A DNA stretch of 37,578 nt from Amphimedon queenslandica (taxonomy: Eukaryota; Porifera; Demospongiae; Haplosclerida; Niphatidae): assembly GCF_000090795.2 (NCBI RefSeq), contig NW_003546252.1, forward strand, positions 191,904 through 229,481. The letters are read 5' to 3'. The position numbers were made by a program, and so were the translations under genes. Positions 28,592 through 37,578 of this stretch are shown piece by piece. Every line of letters starts with the position of its first letter. Positions within the stretch are counted from its first letter, which is position 1. The notes beneath the pieces were generated by a model. It searched no databases. It was not told the DNA's origin and saw nothing but the letters and a program-made list of their open reading frames with translations.

Positions 28592-29984
28592 TTAGACACA
28601 ATTTTTTCTGGCTCCACCAAGACAACCCTTGACAAATTCCTTAAGAGTCTTCATGATATGGACACTGTATGCACACAAGCTGGTAGTGCTTTGACATCAG
28701 ATAAGATAACGTGTTAAATCAAGAATACTATGTCTGATAGGCATGCAGCAGAAAAGCTGTTTTGTAATCTACTTGCTGACTACAGAGAGAGTATTATTAC
28801 TGATACAGCAGCAGAATGGGACATGGTGTGTATTGGTCAAACAGACCAAATTATTTATATGAATAATTTTTTTGTGACCTTCATTATCTAGTCGGGTTGG
28901 CAGAGAGTGCTCAAGCAACTCTGGCACTTAGAGAAACTATTGTTGATGAAAGTCATCAAAACACAGCAATTAAATTAAACTCCTTGCAAAGCAATTTACT
29001 CAAGAAGATATGAAAAGTCTGGCTGCTAAGTTCACTTTCTTACATGTGCATACCTTCGGAGTGTAGGTATTAGTGATATATGCCTCTATCATTGTTCAAA
29101 GGGAATCATTTTATATTATTTTTTTGACGGTGCAGGAGTATACTATATGAGAACACAGTTCGAGAAGTAAAAATATCTGGTAAAGCATCATAATGGACTA
29201 TACTAAATGGTCTCCTAAGAGCTATATTACATGCAAGTGATCTTCATGTCCTAAAGCATATACGTTGTACATGTACATGTAGCTCGATGCAAAGCACTGG
29301 GAATCATTGATAAACTACAATGTAGTAACTGTCCAATTTTGGAGGAAAATAGAATCATAAAATTCTTCTTGACCTGAGTGACACTTACTCTACGTAATCA
29401 AGACTTACTGTTTCCTAAATTCACTAATTTTGATGACTGCTAAAAAATTATTTCAGTGACCACCGTATAATGCTTTGATGCAAGAAGCATTGCAACTTAT
29501 TTTTGCGTCTTTTGCATCTACTAAACAAAAGTTAGTGATTAATCATCTACCTGGTGGCCAGTATCACTCAGTGAGTGACCCACAAATTGCTTTAGAAGTA
29601 CATGTAGCATACGTGCTTACAAAAAACATACAGTAGCACGAGAGAGGAATTTTGCAATCCTGGATAAACTCCTATCACAAAACCAAATACCAGTCAATTA
29701 TATTGCACTAAATTCAAAAAACCAAACAACACAATGGCTTTCAAGTAAAGGTGAAAAAGAGAAACTTAGTACTGCTAGAACATTGACCTCTGTTCACAAG
29801 GCAATTTTAAGAAAGGAGAGGAAACAGTACTAAAGAGACTAAAGGCTCAGAGAGAGAGAGAGAGAAAGAGAGAAAGAAAGACAGGCAGAAAAAAACATGA
29901 ACCACTGGTGAAAGACAAAGAAGTAACAGCAAAACTTACTCAATTTGATCTTTCAACGACAGTAGCTGAACTTGAGAGAGGCTG
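28592..29984 (+). pseudogene. Decayed member of a multicopy metazoan protein family
   Basis: A reading path with several breaks: LDTIFSGSTKTTLDKFLKSL, a TAA at 28715-28717, then NTMSDRHAAEKLFCNLLADY, MNNFF, a one-base shift, and CDLHYLVGLAESAQATLALR. Further on come IFDGAGVYYMRTQF-like text, NHLPGGQYHSVSDPQ, a TAG plus a shift, NFAILDKLLSQNQIP and TQWLSSKGEKEKLSTARTL. An (R,E,K)-rich tail encoded by a GA run follows. I recall the same order (MSDR..AEK, MNNFFC.LH.LVGLA, DHLPGG, NFA.LD.LL, KW..K) in uncharacterised, often transposon-linked proteins of cnidarians, echinoderms and fish. This is from memory and unverified. Confidence 0.5.
29848..29885. repeat. (GA)n simple repeat
   Basis: AGAGAGAGAGAGAGA then AAGAGAGAAAGAAAGA, within the Arg/Glu/Lys-rich tail of the decayed frame above. 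Confidence 0.9.
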
Positions 29985-30793
29985 ACTTGAAGAAGATAAA
30001 GCAACAGGCGCACAAAGTACAGATAAGTCAAAATGTGACAAGACAGAGTCACAAAGGTAAGAATGCATTCTAAAAATACTTATCTCCACAATCGAAGCTA
30101 TCGACTAAAACCAATTTGAAATTACTTGTACATGTACATGTAAATTTACTTAAGCTACATGTATTGCTAAAAAATAGCAGCCATGACAAGCAAATGGCTA
30201 TACCGAGTAAGACAGAAATTGCTAATCATCCGGACCTTACCTATATCGACGTATTAAGTATCGTTTTGAGTGTGATACAGTGTATATCTCTGCAGTAGTT
30301 TGATGGAACCACATTGAGCTCTAACAAGGATTCAGGTGAGTATAAAGACAGCATTACAATTAAGATGAGATTTATACTTTTTCTTTGCTTGATATGATTT
30401 CAAAAAAAAGAGATGACCTTAAAGTACTGTAATACTTTTACTACTAATTTTAAGTAATATCATACTTTCTGTTTCTCTCCTTTTGATTTGCATACATTAC
30501 TTTGCAAGTTCTTTGATTAACAGAACACTGAAAGTCTGACACAAAGTAATGAGGATTAACAAATCATTGTTTTACAATATTTTTCATTTTTTAACTGCAG
30601 CAAGTTCTGTGTTCTGTATTTTTGCTTATTCTTATCATAAGAAAGTAGAGAAAAAGTTTAGCAAGTTTTGTTCCACTGTTGCTGATCTCAAATTGCTCAC
30701 TGAATTCTGCTGAAAATTACTATAGACCCCTTTAGGCAAGAAGTCGCACTTGTGAATATCATTAATTTTGTAATATTTATCATTGTAGCTCAG
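29985..30793. other. No gene recognised
   Basis: AT-rich. An acidic/Lys-Gln-rich plus frame trails on from the relic to about 30060. A minus-strand ATAG|GTAAGG donor-like site is at 30233-30240. Nothing else supportable. Confidence 0.45.
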
Positions 30794-31678
30794 TTACAGC
30801 AAAATATACCAAGGAGATAAAGTGTTACATAATTGGGGTAAAAATTTTAAATAGCAAGTTACCATTTCCAGAAATGATTTCAATTGAGTAACATCCTTTG
30901 GTCTGGGTATAGCTTGTATAGCTTTGACATTTTTAGGTGATGGCTGTAGGCCTTGAGCTGACAATACATGGCCCAAATATTCCAATTTTGGCAGTGAGAA
31001 AGAGCACTTCTCCTTCTTGAGACAAACTCCTGCTTTCTCTAGTCAACCAAGTACCTCATCTAAGTTCTTGAGGTGCTCTGCTTCTGTTTGCCTGGTCACT
31101 AGTATATCATCAATGTACACAAATACCTTTGGTAATCCCTGTAAAATGGCTTCCATAGTTCTCTGGAAAATGACAGGAGCAGATGAAACCCCGTAAGGGA
31201 GTCTGTTATATTGGTACAGACCTCTGTGAGTGTTAATTGTTGTAAGTGGCTTTGCCTCTTCCTCCAACTGTATCTGCATGTAGGCATGGGCCAGATCTAC
31301 TTTAGAAAATGCTTGCCCCCCAGCTAATGAGGCCAGCAAGTCATCAATCCTAGGTAGAGGGTAACTACATGTATCTATAATCATAGCTTGATTCACAGTC
31401 ACCTTAGAATCGCCACAGATTCGAAAATCGCCATTCTCCTTCATTACTGGAACAATTGGGGTGGCCCATTCTGAGTGTTGGACTGGCTGTATTATTCCAT
31501 TTTGTTCCAGGCATTCTAGTTCTTTCTCAACTTTCTTTCTCAATGCAAAAGGAACGTTCATGGCTCTCAGAAATCTGGGTTTACCATCTGTCTTTAAAGT
31601 GTAAGTGCAGTGATTTTTTAGGGTATTTATTTTATGGTCTTTATATGATTGCCTGACCATAATAATGATGTGTTCCAA
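30794..31678 (-). pseudogene. Ty3/gypsy reverse transcriptase fragment
   Basis: Reverse transcriptase of an LTR retrotransposon. In order on the minus strand: a KPRF-type entry and FALRKKVEKELE, then a GII.PV.HSEWATPIV-like block, FRICGDSKVTVNQ (usually GDYK), YPLPRIDDLLASLAGG, FSKVDLAHAYMQI, a THRGLYQYNRLPYG block and the active site YIDDI at 31103-31117. Next come the in-frame stop TGA at 31043-31045 and the connection region EYLGHVLSAQGLQPSP. It ends at a stop at 30794, just after the start of the tether. No protease, RNase H, integrase or LTR is seen. The first 29 codons lie in one arm of the palindrome at 31594-32312. Dead copy. Confidence 0.9.
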
Positions 31679-32312
31679 CTCCCATTGTCTAAAAAAATTT
31701 ATTCACTGAGATATGAGCCTTCAAAGATGCACTTTTTGCTTCCTGCCAATTTACTTCCTGTCGGTGGGTGTGGCTAAACGTGACGTCATAAGAGGCATTG
31801 ATGCAGATAACACCATTCCTCTATAGGGGGAAATAATTCTTTATTCTCATGCCTTGTAATGTAATATTAGCAATTTAAAGGTTGGGATTATTAGCTTTCA
31901 TTATTCTAAGCATGCAACTGCAAGAAAAAGTCAAAATACTACACTTTGGTGAATCTTCTTGTTTGCTATCTTGAGTCTTTTTCTTGCAGTTGCTTGCTTA
32001 GAATAATGAAAGCTAATAATCCCAACCTTTAAATTGCTAATATTACATTACAAGGCATGAGAATAAAGAATTATTTCCACCTATAGAGGAATGGAGTTAT
32101 CTGCATAAATGCCTCTTATGACGTCACGTTTAGCCACACCCACCGACAGGAAGTAAATTGGCAGGAAGCAAAAAGTGCATCTTTGAAGGCTCATATCTCA
32201 GTGAATAAATTTTTTTAGACAATGGGAGTTAGAACACATCGTTATTATGGTCAGGCAATCATATAAAGACCATAAAATAAATACCCTAAAAATCACTGCA
32301 CTTACACTTTAA
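31594..32312. repeat. 719-bp near-perfect palindrome overlapping the RT fragment
   Basis: The left arm 31594-31930 and right arm 31975-32312 are inverted copies with a handful of differences and a loop of about 44 bp. Both carry GGAAGTAAATTGGCAGGAAG or the complement, TTATGACGTCACG/CGTGACGTCATAA, and AATCCCAACCTTTAAATTGC or the complement. The outer 85 bp of each arm encode the start of the RT open frame, so the palindrome includes retroelement sequence. Confidence 0.9.
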
Positions 32313-32344
32313 GCATGATATCAATGTCCAGTTAATGCTTTCAC

Positions 32345-33010
32345 AATTGGGCAGCCCATGATCCCTGGCCATTTTTTAATTACTGTAGCTATTTTGAGAC
32401 ATGATTTATAATGAAATCAGATGTTCCGTCAACTTGTTCACCAACAGAAATGACAATATCATCAATAATAATACCATTAATTTTTTTTGCTGAAGAGTGG
32501 TACCATCTCTTATCATGTGGAGCATCTCTGACATTTTTTCTGCCTTTTGACTAATGCTGATGCTTTGTGGGCCAAGCTAAAAGTGGCAAGTTCATCAGCT
32601 CGCATGTCTCCAGCACACTGGTTCTTTGGTAATTGTAAATCGAGGAACTGCTGGTAAATATTGCTTTTAGCCTCTTTTTGTCATGAAACAAAAGTTTCCA
32701 CTTTTCTATATATATAAAAATTTTACTGGCTTCAGTAATAGTATGTAATTCTTTCTCTACAGATAATAATGCTTCAGATATTCTGTTCTTCCATATCATA
32801 GTATGCTTTATTGAGTGAAACAGTTTCATTCACAGCAGCTTCATAAGAATATTTTCAAGACACTAACTACTTTTTTGCAGCATCAAAACACTTCGTTACA
32901 ACTTTAACCTCTTTGACAGTCTCCATTAGCACTTGCTCTGTGTCAATTAATTTTTGTTTTGCGGCGTCACGTTCTCTTCTTAGTTCTTCAACTTCTACCA
33001 TCTATTGTTG
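32345..33010 (-). pseudogene. Coiled-coil coding relic
   Basis: From about 33005 down: VEVEELRRERDAAKQKLIDT then EQVLMETVKEVKVVTKCF (predicted coiled coil by heptad look), stops, then an open frame 32829-32551 with EALLSVEKELHTITEASKIF, YIEKWKLLFHDKKRLKAIFT and LETCELMNLPLLAWPTKHQH. A further frame to about 32400 contains DKRWYHSSAKKING. Family unknown; it may be part of the same element as the RT fragment. Confidence 0.45.
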
Positions 33011-33239
33011 TGCCAGGTTTGAGCACTCTCTCATTTAAGTCTTTAAAGAAGAATCTGCAAATTCTTCTGTATGACATTTAACAATTGAGGTTCTTGAATA
33101 CTTCAGAGAAACAAGTCTGTTGATAAAACGAGAAGCATTAATTTGGTGACACCCTCTTTATTTTCAATTATAATCAACAGACATATAAACTTTCCAATAG
33201 ACACCTTGGTGAATTTTCGAGAGAGAGTTGTTTCAATGA

Positions 33240-33401
33240 ACTGGTGCAGATCTTGGTATAATCTATGATCAGGTATTCACCAAGCAAGTGGATGTTCTTT
33301 GTTCTGTACTTGATGAAAGACTAGGTTCTCAGTCAAGCCATACACTAATAGGATTATTTGAAACACTACAGAACGTATTAAGAAAGAAAGTATATCTGTG
33401 A
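33240..33401 (+). pseudogene. 53-codon coding relic
   Basis: Open between stops, no start codon. TGADLGIIYDQVFTKQVDVL, CSVLDERLGSQSSHTLIGLF, ETLQNVLRKKVYL. Protein-like composition with no match I can name. Strand is opposite to the neighbouring coiled-coil relic. Confidence 0.35.
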
Positions 33402-33847
33402 AACACAGGCTGAAGCAAAATAATTTTTTACTATTTTTTTAAATACAAAAAAGATTGCTAGCCCAAAACCAAAAACAGGAACTTTAGCTACAGCCAATTC
33501 ACAAGTATGCAAGTAAGCTTATTCTTATGTCATAAGTGCATGTGATCATTTCTTAGTGCACAATTTACATATAAACGATCATGATAACAGCAAAGAGCAT
33601 GAGACACTATTTTGTGAGGTAATTGACTTTCCAATTACAAAAATAAATTATGATTACCAATGACATTAAAATGAATATTCTTAATTATAATTCAGGTCAT
33701 ACAAAGTAATTCATTGTAATTGCAATTATAACATCATAGACAGCCACAAAAATGAGTAAAATGCTGAAGACAATCATTGCATACCTTGCTAGAACCAGCA
33801 GGGTGTGTAACTTGAGGAGCTCAAATTTGATTCCTGTATGCTTCAAG

Positions 33848-34957
33848 TTATGAACCTAATAATGTACTGGGACCTCTTATAGATGGCTGTGTTGGAGCAG
33901 CAATTCGTCTCATATGGTTAAGTAGACGATCAGGTTGAGAAACAGTTATGTGTGGATAATTAATTTGAAACTTTAAACAATGAGTTGAGCTGTCAATGCA
34001 ACTAGCATCACCATAACAGACTTCTTGAAAAAAGTCGATAATTTCTCCATATGTCAGTACTATATGAAAGGCAAAATACATGTAACATAAATTATAGGAG
34101 TCAACTTAAGTACCTGTGTCATTGGTTGCAATGATGCCATTAAATTTCGAACAGCAGACATTACCTGTACCCACTACAGGTCTGATTAAGCTAAAATTCC
34201 AAAAAAATCAAACAAGGTGGCAAAGTAATTGCAATTAAGCACAAATTTTATTGTGAATACACGATACACTAGGCTAAATATTACTACCATGAGGAGTGAC
34301 AAAAAGGTTCATAAAGTGTGGCAAATACAGTGGGAACAATATTGGTGGCACAGGCTGAAAGGAAGAATTGGTTCCCTTTTATCAGAGTTAAATTTTTGTT
34401 GACCAGTTTCACTGACACTATATGTGTTGAATACGACTTTTGTTACTCTACCATGGCAACTTCCAACTTTCATTGTTCTATTTAAGTAACCTTTAAGCCA
34501 CGCTTGCCGAATTCGGTATTTCTATGAATTCTTGGAAAGATGCAAGGTGGCATGAAGCCAAATGTGTTGCTTGTCAGTACTCTCAGTGTCGTATGAGTAG
34601 CCTCTGAGTACCTGTGCGATCTATAATTTTACATGTAGAAATTGTATTGTATTTACAACTAAAATGACATACCTGTTTTTCACCCTTATTTAGAAAATGT
34701 TCAGTATTTTTAGCAATAGCTTCAATTTCAGCATAACAAACAACAACATTAGCAAGGTTCACCACTGAGCACACATCATGACATAAATTATTAGTTTCAT
34801 TTGATGACTCCTTAAAATAGTCAAGTATCACACTTCTAATCAGCAAATGCAAACCTATAAGTAGAATAGAACATAAGTGATGATGGATAATCCATAATAA
34901 CTATAAACACATTATGATATCCTACCATAACAATTCCTCACAGGCAGCAACAATGCC
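33848..34957 (-). CDS. Unrecognised multi-exon gene, 3' part
   Basis: Exons 34854-34673, 34354-34288, 34173-34114 and 34059-33848 have GT/AG borders and chain in phase (182, 67, 60 and 212 nt) to a TAA at 33848. Peptides in order: LHLLIRSVILDYFKESSNET, CYAEIEAIAKNTEHFLNKGE, PVPPILFPLYLPHFMNLFVT, GTGNVCCSKFNGIIATNDT, VLTYGEIIDFFQEVCYGDAS, HITVSQPDRLLNHMRRIAAP. A likely preceding exon ends at 34926 (ALLLPVRNCYG, donor GTAGGA), but its 5' extension meets a TAG in another frame. Coding-like segments continue upstream at about 35258-35090 and 35336-35278 (CLKDQRVTFSCGQTT). Function unknown. Interruptions upstream mean it may be a decaying element gene rather than a host gene. Confidence 0.5.
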
Positions 34958-36022
34958 TTGCTACTTTGTTACAGTGCTGCAGGATTCGACATTAAAGACT
35001 TGCAGGTAGATTTTTAGTAAAGGATGGAGGCCAGGTTCTAAATCATATACACCAGGTAGCTCTTGCTACAGAGCTAATTTCTTATGCTTAATTTTGATGC
35101 CTTTGCCTTAATTTTCCATTCATGTAGAGCACTTCTTGCCATCAAAATGCATGTTTTGGGTAGGTGGTTATAATGAAATTGATATTCAATGAAGAATGTC
35201 TTAGCGCCTATGTGAATTATATCCTCTTAAGTAGGTGGATCAAAGTCAATGGAAGTACTGTATCTGTGATAAATTACCTGTGGTTTGACCACAAGAAAAT
35301 GTAACCCGTTGATCTTTCAAGCAGTCACTGTCACACAAAAATTTTTTTTAACAATGTTGGTGGCTCAGATAAATTGTTAAGCAAACATGACAGTGCTCGA
35401 AATAACTGTTGGAGATTGGACACTTTGACCATTTTGTCTGACCAACATAGATGATATTGAAATTTTAATCAAGCAATATAGCATAGTAACCAATTAATCT
35501 TGTGAGACTGCAGGGTTTCCCACAAATAGCGCACACTTTGTGAACTTGCAAGCACTACAATATTACATGTACTTGGCTTTTAAAGCAAATTCATGAAAAA
35601 TTCAAATTAAATCAACAGAACATGTATATGTACCTTAGCCAATTTATACAAATTTTTGTAAAGAAGCCTATACTATAAGAATATAGGGGCTTTGGCCAAA
35701 TTTTTGAGCAACTTCAACAATTCATAAAAAATTCAAACTAGATCTACATCAGCTCAAACTTGAAACACCACATAAGGTGTATGTATCAGGACAAAATTAT
35801 AAATTGGAGAATTCTCACCTTGTGATTTTCGTCAGTACTGTGGTACTGGATCTTAGACCTGGTTTTTGAGCGACTCAACAATCCACTGACAAGAAGTTGC
35901 ATGAGCACTATAAAAATCCTGTGAAAAACTCTGTCCAACTGTTTCATAAAAATTGGTATATCAATTTCAATGTTCAAACATAGTGTCTGAACATTGATTT
36001 TATGTAATTTTTCAGGATTTGC

Positions 36023-36156
36023 TTAGTTGATCAAGATACGTTCTATGAATCCTCTGTCTTCTAAATTTATTACTACAGAAAATGCACTGCCTTTACCATC
36101 AAATGCTGTAATTATCAACTGATGACTTGGCTCTTTTGGGGGACCAATGGCAAAAT
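36023..36156 (-). CDS. Exon-like fragment, unrecognised
   Basis: After an acceptor-like AAAACCAG, the frame reads FAIGPPKEPSHQLIITAFDG then KGSAFSVVINLEDRGFIERI and stops at 36023. Composition and splice-like border suggest real coding, perhaps an upstream part of the gene ending at 33848 or a separate relic. Confidence 0.35.
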
Positions 36157-36340
36157 CTGGTTTTCAGCAAATGACCTACAGACATACAATTTTTGGTAGT
36201 ACTGATGGCACTACATATAACTGTTAAATAAGACCAAGGAACTGAGGGAAGCAAACTCAGATGGGTGCCACCATTTGTTACTACAGACCATGTGCTAGCT
36301 ACTGCTCATGCAAATAATGTAATTTGCCTACTCAACAGGA

Positions 36341-36425
36341 TATAATTATCTGATTTACAGGCACCTCCCAACTCAGTTACCACATGTATGTGCCCTTGTA
36401 CTTGGTGCCTGTAAATCAGATTATA
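36341..36425. repeat. Hairpin just upstream of a start codon
   Basis: TCTGATTTACAGGCACC is inverted as GGTGCCTGTAAATCAGA, with flanking TATAAT/ATTATA, an arm of about 23 bp and a 38-bp loop. It ends 58 bp before the ATG at 36483. Confidence 0.8.
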
Positions 36426-36482
36426 ACCATTTCATAATTATACATATGGTATAGTTGTGTACTTATGTGCTTGTACATGTAC

Positions 36483-37293
36483 ATGGAGGTCGCTGAAGAT
36501 GAAAATCCTGAAGTGAGTGCTGATGCAGAAGATCAATCTCCCAAGTAAGTTAGTCCATTAAATTAATGTAATATTACCCTAAATCAATTATAGCAGCGTC
36601 TTGAGGCAACACTTCTGTATTATGGCATGGAATACTTTTGTTCTATTACAGCAACTGTGCCTAAAAAATCTATCTTGCAATTGTCTGTTCTCGAAGATGA
36701 CGATTTTAAAAAAAGATGTTCTTAAAGATATCAGATCCGTTAACAATCTCAGAAGTGGTTTAAGGTGTAGAGGCACCGTTAAAGTATTAGAAGATGTGGA
36801 AAACAATACGTATGTTTACTGCACAAGTCAGCTGTCACCAAGCAGCATGACTTATAGTTCGTGGCTGGAGTCATTTCGCATACACCGAGACCGGCTGCAG
36901 CTGAGTGGGACAGCACATCCAGCATTAAACGAATTATATTTGGCGCCGTATTTTGAAGATGACAAATATTTCAAAACGAGACTTCGTGACAGTGCTTTGA
37001 CAGATATGGAAGATTTCAGCAAGGGTGTTAGAATGGAAGAATTTAGTGCTGAGTGGGATGAAAAAACCTGGACAAAGCGACTCATATGTGGTTTACAATT
37101 CATGGGCATACCAAATTGTGAAATCCATAATGCAACAACAATATCAAGAGAGTTCAAAACTACTCTTATGAAAATTATTTCGTTGTCTTCTAGCAGCAGT
37201 TTTTGTTTTCTGTTCAATGCCTCACCAGACGTTGTAGTTAAAAAAAAGAGGGTATTAATGAGCTTGGAGACAGTACTAGTTTACACACAGTGA
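36483..37293 (+). CDS. Unrecognised gene, 5' part with two-exon model
   Basis: Exon 1 (36483-36544) starts [20 protein letters not shown], acidic. The donor AA|GTAAGT opens a 49-bp intron, and an acceptor at 36591-36593 continues in phase into an open frame to TGA at 37293. Exon 2 contains [60 protein letters not shown] and [20 protein letters not shown]. The 5' bit of exon 2 (36652-36700) looks better in another frame ([19 protein letters not shown]), which would meet the main frame by a one-base slip in a run of seven A. No family recognised. Confidence 0.45.
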
Positions 37294-37578
37294 AGATGAC
37301 TCACTGATTGGAAACACTTTTCAACAACCACCAACGAAAGGTGAAAATTCAGGTATACCTGAGAAAACAGGTCAACTAGTTGCTTCATTGCACACAGTGC
37401 TAGTAGCAAAAGTTTTACGACAATTAAAAAAAAAGAAAACAATTAATCGAGTCTTTAGAGTAAAAGGTCTTCTTATCGACAAAGTTCTTGGTGTCATCGA
37501 AGTTCATGTTAGTGTAGACATGTCAAGTGACAGTCACTTGCATCCATTGAGTATTGACGTTTTTGACTACACTACTAA
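37289..37578 (+). CDS. Continuation of the right-edge gene in another frame, runs off window
   Basis: Open for 96 codons to the last base. [60 protein letters not shown]. Between 37241 (run of eight A) and 37290 a third frame ([13 protein letters not shown]) bridges the preceding frame and this one. Either two indels or a short intron separates them. Confidence 0.4.

Noticed and set aside
30233..30315. Minus-strand ATG-led frame ending at ATAG|GTAAGG as a PLK4 first exon
   Set aside because: It leaves in phase 2, whereas the exon at 27380 needs phase 0.
31456..31656. Plus-strand ORF over the RT fragment
   Set aside because: Antisense shadow of the reverse transcriptase.

Overview
The window is AT-rich, intron-rich metazoan DNA. 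It is packed with short inverted-repeat transposons and with the palindromic tract ACATGTACATGT. That texture, together with the gene content, suggests a marine demosponge of the Amphimedon type. This organism call is inference; no marker gene was aligned.

The one confidently identified host gene is a polo-like kinase 4 (PLK4/SAK) orthologue on the minus strand. Fifteen exons can be followed from 27380 down to 2365, and all splice phases agree (1899 nt, 633 codons). They encode the kinase domain, a linker with a DSGNVT phosphodegron-like motif, and the cryptic polo box. The extreme N-terminal exon and the C-terminal polo box 3 exons were not found; polo box 3 probably lies left of base 1.

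Most of the space between these exons is transposon. Between 6.5 and 13.2 kb a single intron holds a chain of abutting and nested elements: a TIR element, a hAT transposase relic, three hAT-like or TIR MITEs, a TTAA-flanked piggyBac-like element, and a 1.4-kb palindrome that contains a TA-flanked Tc1/mariner-like MITE. Three copies of another TA-flanked family lie at 1-618, 2670-3574 and 5308-6203. Two hAT-like MITEs with clean 8-bp target duplications lie in opposite orientation at 1721-2226 and 20576-21091. A family whose ends read ACCGTATAGCG recurs at least six times.

Right of PLK4 (28.5-33.4 kb) is a graveyard of element-borne coding: a decayed member of a multicopy metazoan protein family (plus strand), a broken Ty3/gypsy reverse transcriptase (minus) partly folded into a 719-bp palindrome, and fragments of coiled-coil and other coding. 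From 33.8 kb to the right edge there are two unrecognised gene models: a minus-strand gene with at least four phase-compatible exons ending at 33848, and a plus-strand gene starting at 36483 whose frame breaks near homopolymers or short repeats and runs off the window. No rRNA, tRNA or CRISPR array was recognised.
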